64,000 bases of DNA from a virus: positions 1 to 64,000 of the IMG/VR virus record IMGVR_UViG_3300031603_000003; one strand, written 5' to 3'. The position numbers were made by a program, and so were the translations under genes. The stretch's first letter is position 1; every line of letters starts with the position of its first letter. This document shows positions 57,701 to 63,481 of the stretch, piece after piece. The notes below the pieces were generated by a model that worked only from the letters and a program-made list of their open reading frames with translations, was not told where the DNA came from and searched no databases.

Positions 57701-59201
57701 GGCGTGTCGTCTTACCTAGACTACTTATAGCTTTATCTGCTATAGCTCCTGGGCTGTAGTTACGAATATCAACTATTTTACCCTTACCGCCGAACCTACC
57801 TGGTAGGTTCTTGGCATAATAGATATGTCTATCCGCTAATAACTCTTTAAGTTTATGACCATCCTTGGCGGCCGTGTTAAGGTGTGGAAAGATTCGTGAT
57901 AACTTCGCCTGCTGTTCTAGTCCTACTGTAGGCTGTTGCCTTATATCGTGGAAAAAGCTAGCTGTCGTCATTTGTACACGTTGTTGTGTACTGTAATCAT
58001 AGTGTTTTAATCTTGCACGTTCGAAGCCTAAGTACTTACTAACTAATCGTTCTGTAAATGTTGATGTCTTCTTAGCATCGAACAGGTTAGTCTCAATGTG
58101 ATTAAGATAATCATCGGACATTCCAGGAGTCGCGAATGACTTAATTAGTTGTTGTTGATCGTCCTCGCGGCGTGACGCTATAGGTCCCATCCACCGTTTG
58201 AAATGACTAACACTGAAGTCGTCCATGGCGGACTTACGAGATCGGATGACCTTAGCTTGTGTCCTTACCTGCTCTTTGTACAGAGCACTTATGTCCTTCG
58301 CACCCTCCTTCTTACCAACAAACTTTAGGTGGGAAGTTTTAGTCCTATCCATGTGTACGCGGTAAGACTCACGTTCCTTAAGTGTTGTTTTGAGCGCGGC
58401 TTTGTGGACCATCGCTTTGTCAACGTACGGACGAATCTTGTTCTTATCTGATTTCCACCACTCTAATGCTTTGTTTACAGTAGCGACTACGGATTTCGTC
58501 ATACCATCTGGGTTAAGTTTGTTGTTTAAAAGCTTTGTTCCTATTATCTGGGCTCCGCCCATCATACCACGAGACATTGCATCATACCCGATGAACTCAG
58601 GAACGTACGTAGCTATGTCCCAGGCTCGTCCTGGTAGATTATACCATGCGATATCTCTCTTTTGTCGCTGAGCCGCAGTGTCGGTTGGGTGTCCGATGAT
58701 ACGGTCTACTCCATAGAAGAACGGGAATGCTACAACTGAATCCTTGGCGTACTTACCGGCCATACCCAATGCAATATCTGGGCGTCCCATGCCTGCTGTT
58801 TTGAATGTATCCCAACGTTCAACTATGTTCTTACCGTCTGTACGTCTTAAGTATTCTTTGTAGTGTGTATTAGTAACAGCTTTGTGTAATGCCCCGGCGG
58901 CTTTACCTCCAGGTAGCTTACCTCTGCTGAGGAAAACAGATAAACTATCATCGGCTTGGTGTGCCGCGTTGGCGGCTGCACGTACAGTCTTGGATACATT
59001 ACGACTTACGGCCGCTGATGCTATTAGTTTCTTCTTACCAACATTGAATGCGCCTTGAGCGCCCATGAATAGTACACCCCAAGTCGCGAACGACTTGACC
59101 ATACCAGTTAGCCCACTAGTTATAGCGGACGATACACCGGAGTCTTCGTAACCCTCCAGGGCTAGGGCAATATCTCTTGGATCAGCGGCCATTACGTCCA
59201 T
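51786..59201 (-). CDS. Giant virion-operon protein with intein and PD-(D/E)XK nuclease domain, 2471 aa
   Basis: Encoded in the tape-measure position after the chaperone-like genes. Residues ~25-50 are hydrophobic (LTGMVKSFATWGVLFMGAQG), and Gly/Ala-rich hydrophobic stretches occur near 1104-1130 (AIGFAIGGAPGALAG) and 2144-2175, as in proteins ejected through membranes. An intein occupies 1460-1782. After it, a PD-(D/E)XK nuclease core is visible: HRMVQTAL, D1878 (YVDLVFP), E1892-I-K1894 and Q1914...Y1918. The mature protein would be ~2150 residues. Start ATG at 59201 overlaps the chaperone-like gene; M4 (59192) is possible. It may act as tape measure, injected enzyme or both. Confidence 0.72.
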   Translation of the reverse strand: MDVMAADPRDIALALEGYEDSGVSSAITSGLTGMVKSFATWGVLFMGAQGAFNVGKKKLIASAAVSRNVSKTVRAAANAAHQADDSLSVFLSRGKLPGGKAAGALHKAVTNTHYKEYLRRTDGKNIVERWDTFKTAGMGRPDIALGMAGKYAKDSVVAFPFFYGVDRIIGHPTDTAAQRQKRDIAWYNLPGRAWDIATYVPEFIGYDAMSRGMMGGAQIIGTKLLNNKLNPDGMTKSVVATVNKALEWWKSDKNKIRPYVDKAMVHKAALKTTLKERESYRVHMDRTKTSHLKFVGKKEGAKDISALYKEQVRTQAKVIRSRKSAMDDFSVSHFKRWMGPIASRREDDQQQLIKSFATPGMSDDYLNHIETNLFDAKKTSTFTERLVSKYLGFERARLKHYDYSTQQRVQMTTASFFHDIRQQPTVGLEQQAKLSRIFPHLNTAAKDGHKLKELLADRHIYYAKNLPGRFGGKGKIVDIRNYSPGAIADKAISSLGKTTRLGPALDTLYPIRGLLGQDLPMFIPIHNTLPISGMTGANVTDEGLKSGAYLMNADSPRQAFKFSGQAGGKGNLPGVLIRTPGKRSYTLFGPDLAMQNTVELANNIRPFASALSKKGGKIVYQSAGFLPPRDPDRMDKTSPFRQWLHQKFDLGASQGANASIFEMVSSALMPNDPTKPHYMLDKIKSNIAKFDSKAKISPLMGKQLMVELAGAGTMFAGIEKEAYDKVFLGSDSIYSTLLTTGHGSLLLDNIPNVDIRSAIRGNRTKLSTEDFLAEIQDDVVKSRKVVKYLMAQTGDSPVSKASISVSNSAYIKEHLLDSPESFLQGSGRGESPHQKMLRYIADVSTNFELSFSTPDGSTAVDRAIAAVKARTGSRFSDKELSLVQMVKHSKTYKKLLQAEDLGPLMGMKTNTEAQSEYRPTVNKLIEIVQEAQHSDEATAYLKQIHPLKQFNDQHVGRAAQLSEIKKLTSETQFVAVDNSIGGWFKFGSTYTYETFGTVLDWVGLGWDRGKYKDILPQRGDKGHSSWLGLMGRRAALMAGIELTYDFADTVTDTLPVFEGTALDEGITVGVADQAVRLRLLAAKVYDITGVTAGAKYLEGLMPKSTSTLPGAAIGFAIGGAPGALAGAVINRWLQPTMAEGPLGFLSIIPLAAPFVTDMTKSYDELRDIYSGKELVPVRKGAGWTLGSTPIEGGRTMAVLPNWYARMKAQVSSSPVQYGSPWEEFIFKDRSIIDFSIGDLIDPQYLTRKHYFDRPYMEPDVPFSEVPLVGPILGATAGRLYNFLHPMGTNSLMHLEDARSELGAGVTGKGKGAHEGKALAGFSQYKGVLGGFDTDAPRIIPGMGVVADEYIARATSPRAIISESVYRGLIEAPGLTGFLSSQAFWGGDEPFVDETYLTSSSAIDSTARKLWDANLGDLLFLNEGIRRLYPRPRTSFNQANPIPNQMPTWLPEEFRTGDPYCVTDDTEIEVLGGLKRADEIEEGDLVRTTRGRYVPVSAILPRPVKERVYVIKLKHTDTLIRVTSEHPFLVSDNGHYVKAENLTKKHRVRYPLRDLRTTAPAVHTEMSTRRSGVVTGGYAFTLGIILAYGKYEDEHIKLINCPIDHGEIVHLVDTYFGVSVNRDNSFRSGAVAELLEQMQTYGIPDELYAVGTPALLQFTRQFLTTNMRGMELTFEMPTRNLAYQIWSHLAQLHIHGVLEGNTVQVYGKSAVTLHHILTGERVYDRGQITGNELPSTILRVIGNKQYMSLGIEWIKRERYDGLVYGFEVDTDDSFCVGCVCTHNTKRPLGEYILPGSGYEATHETTIDFPSGISRLGSSAFDQAMGFLGLNQFDEDAIEIMEGGTAIHRMVQTALKAENRAIKTEALITDPENRLSSYVDLVFPTVDKVGSPGEIKSISAAGFSKLRAPKRANVVQLNAYMHIMGAQSGKIIYVNRDDPSQVKSFFTRYNADMWDDSINTLNQARGMAAGYLEEGYGQAAGGYSYTDRFEVLLNTSPFSKEFREIGQIVEEQAERGMLTDSQVNRLDMLKRHAKGVVNKYEMYDKRFQGTDWIAPSAEYTSYNLNENIRAAAEYSLTERAVGAVWEKLMSYRTPLHTKFFGVYSPEEMYDNEVVLGKGFQGWGNPVESFIKPWTRGALSATGPVQGALSWGAGGALVGGPFGATVGAAVGAAYGTAHGLARTITGTEYKPDHFEELSEYSEYFDVVKYDKASRMYDLTKDSRYLRQMSQTAVGFGAFAQNPEEMNQTNRYAYQAYNMQGTPNYGHHSPWGGQDTAGDTSYRAQLDLGVTFSAIPYWDRPFFTAFMNERDPERRQQILRKVDASMARVLSKTWNESRDSAFDATQYFETHQRPLATDPIMQPSANMDFFEMKTVESAGLDSHDFGLGWRDQVKAAEQSLLKSRALDIHAPSSGQSSVDIDIPEIQGYITQQLTMSGMTFTVEVTDTPSAGAEGIKLEVEIQRDSAREISRRTRG
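53448..53570 (-). other. PD-(D/E)XK nuclease core in the 2471-aa giant
   Basis: The core reads D1878 (SYVDLVFP), fourteen residues later E1892-I-K1894 (PGEIKSIS), then Q1914-LNA-Y1918, the standard D...ExK...Q-x3-Y signature of RecB/Cas4-type nucleases. An upstream helix (IHRMVQTALKAENRAIKTEA) fits the motif I region. All catalytic residues are present. It belongs to the C-extein, so cleavage activity in the mature protein would follow intein removal if the intein is active. Confidence 0.75.
53856..54824 (-). other. Intein in the 2471-aa giant (residues 1460-1782)
   Basis: Block A begins at C1460 (CVTDDTEIEVLGG) after DPY. Block B is RVTSEHPFLV, with the T-x-x-H pattern. Block F/G is YGFEVDTDDSFCVGCVCTHN, ending in the penultimate His and terminal Asn (N1782), with Thr as the +1 extein residue. 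All splicing residues are intact. The middle resembles a LAGLIDADG homing endonuclease (GYAFTLGIILAYGKY, and later QFLTTNMRGMELTF) but both catalytic acidic positions appear lost, so homing is probably inactive while splicing may remain. Confidence 0.88.
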
Positions 59202-59796
59202 GCTTTATAGCTTCTGCGAGTACATTGGTAGTTTCCGCGAGCTTCTCGGGTGTGATACCACGTTTAGCCATAGACTCTGCGTCCATGGTGACAGGTTTAG
59301 AAGTAAGCTCTTGTGTCTCGGTCAAGATAGATTGCTTCGTAGCTAGTTCAAGTACAGCCACGGTACGGAATAGATGTTCAGGTGTCATTTTAAGTAACTG
59401 AAGTAGATCTATACCGGGGTACACAGCGGCTGCCTTGACCGCTATGGCGTACGTGACGGCTTTCTCTGAATGTTCTGATGCCCACGTACGGGAAACCTCC
59501 ACGAGAGCATCATATGCTTCCTCTGAGAGTCCAATATTAGAGGTTGCGGATTCAGCTATGGTCGAGTATGAACCGGCGAGAGTTAACGGAGCGTCGGGGC
59601 CATGTAACACTACGGTCTTAAAGATCGCTTCTGCCCAATCTGATGTTGGTAGAGATGTAGATAAATCCATAAACGCCAAGTACTCCATGGTGTTAAGGGA
59701 TCTATAATAAATACGTTGTGATTCTATAGTCACCGCGTGTACGGCACCGTATTCAAACTTCCACTTTAATAATTGTGTTTCGTCTACTTTAGCCAT
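59182..59796 (-). CDS. Tail-assembly-chaperone-position protein 2, 204 aa
   Basis: Lies between the tube genes and the first giant, the normal place of a tail assembly chaperone. Its N-terminal segment (LLKWKFEYGAVHAVTIESQRIYYRSL in pieces) resembles the middle of the 127-residue neighbour (WKEKFGILQMSVVGTKAYIYRQL), so the two are paralogues. The rest is mostly helical. No Shine-Dalgarno sequence is visible: the space before the ATG at 59796 is taken by the arm of a terminator-like hairpin. Frameshift fusion with the 127-residue gene is unlikely because the shared part would be duplicated. Confidence 0.6.
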   Translation of the reverse strand: MAKVDETQLLKWKFEYGAVHAVTIESQRIYYRSLNTMEYLAFMDLSTSLPTSDWAEAIFKTVVLHGPDAPLTLAGSYSTIAESATSNIGLSEEAYDALVEVSRTWASEHSEKAVTYAIAVKAAAVYPGIDLLQLLKMTPEHLFRTVAVLELATKQSILTETQELTSKPVTMDAESMAKRGITPEKLAETTNVLAEAIKHGRNGR

Positions 59797-59800
59797 GATA

Positions 59801-59840
59801 TAAAAAGAGGCGAGAATCGACGTATGCCGAGCCTCGCCTC
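59801..59840 (-). terminator. Terminator-like hairpin between the two chaperone-position genes
   Basis: On the minus strand, GAGGCGAG (59840-59833) pairs with CTCGCCTC (59814-59807) across an 18-base loop, directly followed by TTTTT. This is a good intrinsic terminator shape. It stands immediately before the 204-residue gene and could cut readthrough into the giant genes, lowering their expression relative to the tube genes. Confidence 0.65.
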
Positions 59841-59864
59841 AATACTCCTACTTGGACGTTTGGT

Positions 59865-60248
59865 TTAAAGCGTGACTGGTTCCGCCGCATTTCCAAAACC
59901 TGCTAAGATCAGCATGTTCTGTGATAGGGTGGACGCTAGTCCTGCTGCACGTTCGAAGTCGATGTCCTTATAGACTGGGAACAGAATTAGTTGCTGTACA
60001 ACATTCTCTTCCGCATCTGCGCCTGTAAGTAATCCGTCGGTTAGCATTTGTGTATGCTCACTCTTAGATAGTTGTCGGTAGATATAAGCTTTAGTTCCTA
60101 CTACTGACATCTGTAGAATACCAAACTTCTCCTTCCAGCCGGCGATCACCTCTTTAGAGGGTGTGTCCATTGCTGGTTCCACTGCTGCTGCTGTTACTTC
60201 CTCGGTAGGAGCTGCGGTGTTGTCTTTCTTTGCTACTTTGTCACTCAT
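59865..60248 (-). CDS. Tail-assembly-chaperone-position protein 1, 127 aa
   Basis: Ala/Pro/Glu-rich, probably flexible N-terminus of ~30 residues (TAAPTEEVTAAAVEP), then a compact domain with GWKEKFGILQMSV, AYIYRQLSKSEHTQML and a helical end. It shares the GxWKxxxG...Y-x-Y-R-x-L pattern with the 204-residue gene that follows. AAGGAG precedes the ATG. Position after the tube-like genes supports a tail-assembly role; no enzymatic motif is visible. Confidence 0.65.
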   Translation of the reverse strand: MSDKVAKKDNTAAPTEEVTAAAVEPAMDTPSKEVIAGWKEKFGILQMSVVGTKAYIYRQLSKSEHTQMLTDGLLTGADAEENVVQQLILFPVYKDIDFERAAGLASTLSQNMLILAGFGNAAEPVTL

Positions 60249-60289
60249 ATGAGATCTCCTTGTTATGTTCGATTAATGGTATGGCAGGG

Positions 60290-61108
60290 TCAAAGTGTGA
60301 GTTTGTTCGCGAGAGCATTAAACGCAGCCCCGCCAAATGGTGTTGGTATTATCTTATATAATACCCCTTGAGAATTGGCTTCATATACATACCATATAGT
60401 ATGCTGTCCAATCTCTTGGATTATAAGTTGTTGTGGGGCTGTCTCTCCGTCGTCATTTGCAAACTGCGATGTGGATGACAGATGTTGTAATAGTGCTGTA
60501 AGATCGGTCCAGCTATCTGACGGTAACTGTACTTGTACTGAGGTATTATCTACATTGGTAATTGTATATATAGGGTCACCAGCTGTGAGTATTGGAGGTG
60601 TCCATACTATGTTCCAGACTTTATATACATTACTTGGTATTTGTGATACTACTAATTGTTCGTTTTGGTCAACAGGTACTGCTTCTGAGAACGGTGTAGT
60701 GATAGCTTCGTAATTGGTTAGCATACTCCATGCTATGAATTGGTATGCCGTTTGTATTGGTTGTCCGTCGGAGTTCGTCACCATCTGCGTACCGGTGACA
60801 CGAATTGATAGTAAATCAACGATGCGCGATAGTCCGCCAGTAAACCTAGGAGTAAACAATAACTTAAGATCTGCACCTTCGAAGTTCACGGGTTGTGTGG
60901 AATTCAACGCAAAAGACCCACTAACCAAGGCTTTACCTTGTGCGTACCCTACTGTGTTACCTTTAAAGTACGTGTACTGTGGTATAACTTCGGTATTTAC
61001 TTGAAAAGTTAGGGAAGCACAATCCAGAGTGGAGAGTACCCCATCGACTGTGGTTGCTTTGACTATCAGGTCGGCACCAGTAGCATGTATATTAATCATT
61101 AGGTGCAT
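60290..61108 (-). CDS. Tail-tube-like paralogue 4, 272 aa
   Basis: Fourth of four related proteins. The N-terminal part has HATGADLIV, then LTFQVNTEVIPQYTYFKGN and GYAQGKALVSGSFALN (residues ~36-69), matching the SVNREVxP...GKRxIAGSI pattern of the 209-residue protein. The remainder is beta-rich and ends in a region I do not recognise (ADPAFNALANKLTL-like tail). The start may be at M4 (61099) rather than 61108; neither has a good ribosome-binding site. It overlaps the 340-residue gene by 17 bases. Confidence 0.65.
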   Translation of the reverse strand: MHLMINIHATGADLIVKATTVDGVLSTLDCASLTFQVNTEVIPQYTYFKGNTVGYAQGKALVSGSFALNSTQPVNFEGADLKLLFTPRFTGGLSRIVDLLSIRVTGTQMVTNSDGQPIQTAYQFIAWSMLTNYEAITTPFSEAVPVDQNEQLVVSQIPSNVYKVWNIVWTPPILTAGDPIYTITNVDNTSVQVQLPSDSWTDLTALLQHLSSTSQFANDDGETAPQQLIIQEIGQHTIWYVYEANSQGVLYKIIPTPFGGAAFNALANKLTL

Positions 61109-62114
61109 GTCCGTATAATATAGCTCTAAAATGATGGAGCAATTCTGTTAGGTCTGCGGGTGCACCTATATTTATGTAGTCAACGAATCCAATTAAATCG
61201 TAATATACTCCGCCAGCGGCTTCTATGAACATCAGCCAACATACTCCTGGTTGATCGATGTCAGCTAGTGGTGTAGTATATTGTTCCATGAACATACTTA
61301 TAGCCTCAGCCCGTAGATGACCAAGGTTTGGAGGCCCAATAACATTCTCTAACATCGGAAGATTAACGACTATCTCTTTGTGCTTTGTTGCGGTATATCT
61401 ATTGTCTTCTTGCCGATACCAGTTACCCGTACCTGAGTCATTACGGAAATCAACACCTGCTTCGGCGAAGTCAGTTGCGAGTGTTTTGAGTTGTAAATAA
61501 CTAACTGTGACTGGGTGAGGGTCTTCTGTATCGTTGTCTAGTATTTGCCATAAAGATATATGTGTATTCATACCTACAGGCACGGGGTCGGGTACAATTT
61601 CTATGATCGCAGGTACTACGGCTTCGGGTTCTACTTCTACTTCTACTTCTGGTTCTACTGGTGTGCGTACAACCTCTGGTACAGGTATGGCTATGAACGA
61701 GTCATCCACCACGGAGTTTCCTATTACGCCTATGAAGTTGTAGATAGTACTGGTTGGACCGCCGTCGGCGGTGACCTGAACCTGCTGACTCTGTATATGC
61801 ACGTGGTTAATAATTAGAATCTTCGCTTTACCGTATATTGGTAGCGGTTGTACATATAAATTAAATAATACTGTATAAGGATAATCATTGAACCATTCAG
61901 GTTCTTCACCAAGGACAATGGCTATGGTACCTTGAGTCAGGCTCTCACCGTCGGCGAATGCTCCAGGTACGACGGTATTATGTCCGAAGATAGCTTCTTT
62001 AGATGTTACTTGTGATACGTTAAAGTATGGTGCAGAAAGGGGGATAGGGGCATCTTTATTTAATTGAATCCCTACCTGTATATCGGCCCCGCAGTAATAT
62101 TCCGGCTCGTACAT
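61092..62114 (-). CDS. Tail-tube-like paralogue 3 with extra C-terminal domain, 340 aa
   Basis: Residues ~8-70 (YYCGADIQVGIQL, NVSQVTSKEAIFG, GESLTQGTIAIVL) follow the tube-like pattern of its neighbours. A Glu/Pro/Val-repeat linker at ~150-170 separates this from a second half (residues ~190-340) that contains a further beta domain. The linker comes from a six-base repeat in the DNA (61629-61658). The added half could contact the baseplate or the giant proteins. No enzyme motif is seen. Confidence 0.65.
   Translation of the reverse strand: MYEPEYYCGADIQVGIQLNKDAPIPLSAPYFNVSQVTSKEAIFGHNTVVPGAFADGESLTQGTIAIVLGEEPEWFNDYPYTVLFNLYVQPLPIYGKAKILIINHVHIQSQQVQVTADGGPTSTIYNFIGVIGNSVVDDSFIAIPVPEVVRTPVEPEVEVEVEPEAVVPAIIEIVPDPVPVGMNTHISLWQILDNDTEDPHPVTVSYLQLKTLATDFAEAGVDFRNDSGTGNWYRQEDNRYTATKHKEIVVNLPMLENVIGPPNLGHLRAEAISMFMEQYTTPLADIDQPGVCWLMFIEAAGGVYYDLIGFVDYINIGAPADLTELLHHFRAILYGHAPND
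61629..61658 (-). repeat. Six-base tandem repeat encoding a Pro/Glu/Val linker
   Basis: On the plus strand TTCTAC is repeated at 61629, 61635 and 61641, followed by a degenerate copy and another TTCTAC at 61653. On the minus strand it encodes a short run of Val-Glu pairs (EVEVEVEPE) between the two halves of the 340-residue protein. The repeat could vary in length between isolates. Confidence 0.75.
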
Positions 62115-62119
62115 GGGAC

Positions 62120-62674
62120 TTATTCTTCGTCTGGTTCTTCATTATTGTAGGGAGCCAACAAATCTTCAATATAGTCGGTAGTTGCTTTTCTAATATCTTT
62201 CATATCTCTTGCTAGATATTGTACTACCGTCTCTGTGAATCCTTCATCGATTCCTAAGGTAACTCCTGGATCTATGAATGTTACATCCGTTAACTCGAAG
62301 TGTAGTAGATTACCAGTTGGTCCTACTATGATACCAATTACGTTGCATGGAGGTAATTGATCAAGTTTTGTATAGTTATGAGCCTTACCGGTAGTTGCAT
62401 CTATATCACTGAAAAGATCGTGTATTAAACCTTGATCTACGCTATTAATGAATATCATACTGCCCGCTATAGTACGAGGGCCGTACGTAAAGCCAGTGGC
62501 ATTAACTTGTCCAAGTGATCGTACTGGAAACTTCTCCCTGTGTACTGAAATTGAAAGTGTTGCGAGATTCTCTTGCCGTACACCTATGTCTGACCACTCG
62601 AACATAACTTGAACATCAACGCCAGAGTATGCCATTAATGTGTTTTCACCTGTGGTGTATTCGAAGTCAGCCAT
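62120..62674 (-). CDS. Tail-tube-like paralogue 2, 184 aa
   Basis: Residues 40-76 (LSISVHREKFPVRSLG, TGFTYGPRTIAGSMIFIN) align with the 209-residue protein and with the two neighbours downstream. The layout (short N-terminus, GVDVQVMFEWSDIG strand pair, central GxRxIAGS hairpin) is that of a tail-tube or tube-like subunit. The C-terminus is acidic (YNNEEPDEE). AGGA precedes the ATG. It is preceded by an intercistronic hairpin. Confidence 0.65.
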   Translation of the reverse strand: MADFEYTTGENTLMAYSGVDVQVMFEWSDIGVRQENLATLSISVHREKFPVRSLGQVNATGFTYGPRTIAGSMIFINSVDQGLIHDLFSDIDATTGKAHNYTKLDQLPPCNVIGIIVGPTGNLLHFELTDVTFIDPGVTLGIDEGFTETVVQYLARDMKDIRKATTDYIEDLLAPYNNEEPDEE

Positions 62675-62694
62675 GGTAGTCCTAAGCGGACGTT

Positions 62695-62715
62695 CCCCTC
62701 ACAGTGTGTGAGGGG
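62695..62715 (-). other. Intercistronic RNA hairpin after the 209-aa tube-like gene
   Basis: Perfect 9-bp stem CCCCTCACA/TGTGAGGGG with a 3-base loop. No U-run follows on the minus strand, so full termination is unlikely; it may protect the upstream tube mRNA from decay or set the ratio between paralogues. Confidence 0.55.
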
Positions 62716-62742
62716 ATTAGTCCTTTATCGAGGGAGCAGCGA

Positions 62743-63372
62743 TTATGTAGTTAAAGCCTTCCACCAGGTTACACCTGTTGCCACGAATGTCAACTGTGAT
62801 TCCTGGGTTGCATCGTCTACAGATACTCCAGTACCTTCAGAAATGAGGATGACATTATGAATCGTCATGTACATTCCATGTCCAAAGGAGTTGCGAGCCA
62901 CTAATGTGATCTCGAATGGAGGTAATTCATCTGCGTATTCTGGACGTTTCGTAGACTGGTTACCTAACTGTTCGAACTGTATAGCTAGATCCGAGGTGGC
63001 AGTAGCATTTTCTAACTGCTCATCTGTTAGGTTAGATGCATTTAGTACAGCTGACCTGTCGGTGCCTAGATCATTGTGCTTTTTATCATGAATCCAGGCT
63101 TCTTCAGTCAAGATATGCCCAAGAGCGTGTCTATCGAAAGTGTTAAGGATGATTGAACCAGCAATACCACGTTTACCGCGGCTGAAAGATACAGCATCTT
63201 CATTACCCATCACGAAGATGGGACGAACCTCACGGTTCACTGAGACGCTTAATCCCTGCAGGTTACCAACTTCAACATTACCGAAAGCAGCTTTAATATC
63301 AGAACCGGCAAAAGTTGTGTAGGATGCTACGGCACCTTTTGCTGGGTCACTTGTGATGTCAAAATTACTCAT
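62743..63372 (-). CDS. Tail-tube-like paralogue 1 (probable major tube protein), 209 aa
   Basis: Best candidate for the main tail tube protein: first tube-like gene after the sheath-like gene, and the most regular copy of the family. Residues 20-80 contain GSDIKAAFGNVEVGNLQG, LSVSVNREVRPIFVMG and SRGKRGIAGSIILN. The C-terminal half (ELPPFEITLVARNSFG, GMYMTIHNVILISEG) matches the end of the 184-residue copy. The start codon overlaps the 33-codon gene stop (ATGA). Confidence 0.72.
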   Translation of the reverse strand: MSNFDITSDPAKGAVASYTTFAGSDIKAAFGNVEVGNLQGLSVSVNREVRPIFVMGNEDAVSFSRGKRGIAGSIILNTFDRHALGHILTEEAWIHDKKHNDLGTDRSAVLNASNLTDEQLENATATSDLAIQFEQLGNQSTKRPEYADELPPFEITLVARNSFGHGMYMTIHNVILISEGTGVSVDDATQESQLTFVATGVTWWKALTT

Positions 63373-63470
63373 TGTTGTTCAACCTTATTATAAGGGACAT
63401 TGCCCGGTTTCCCGGGCTTGTCCATATCTAATAGCTCAGGGGCTGTATTCAATTTGTCAATCCTTACCAT
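63369..63470 (-). CDS. 33-codon gene between sheath and tube genes
   Basis: An ATG at 63470 opens a 33-codon frame that ends overlapping the tube-like ATG. The product starts MVRIDKLNTAPELLDM and has a KPGKPGNVPY segment. The nucleotide sequence of that segment forms a strong hairpin, so the gene may instead be a structured leader. No good Shine-Dalgarno sequence is visible. Low-to-moderate confidence. Confidence 0.4.
   Translation of the reverse strand: MVRIDKLNTAPELLDMDKPGKPGNVPYNKVEQQ
63402..63417 (-). other. GNRA-loop hairpin between sheath-like and tube-like genes
   Basis: On the minus strand, GCCCGG and CCGGGC form a 6-bp all-GC stem with a GAAA tetraloop, a very stable fold. It has no following U-run. 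Between the two most highly expressed tail genes it could act as an mRNA-processing or stability element, or simply reflect the coding sequence of the small gene it lies in. Confidence 0.5.
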
Positions 63471-63481
63471 TATGGTATGTC

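Noticed and set aside
59182-60248. Programmed frameshift joining the two chaperone-position genes (as in lambda G/GT)
   Set aside because: Both proteins carry the same WK...YxYR core, so a fusion would duplicate it; a 68-base gap with a hairpin separates them and no clear slippery sequence precedes the first stop.
63430-63465. A sigma-70-type promoter starting at TTGACA on the minus strand (63460-63455)
   Set aside because: No acceptable -10 box lies 16-18 bases downstream, and the TTGACA is inside the 33-codon frame.
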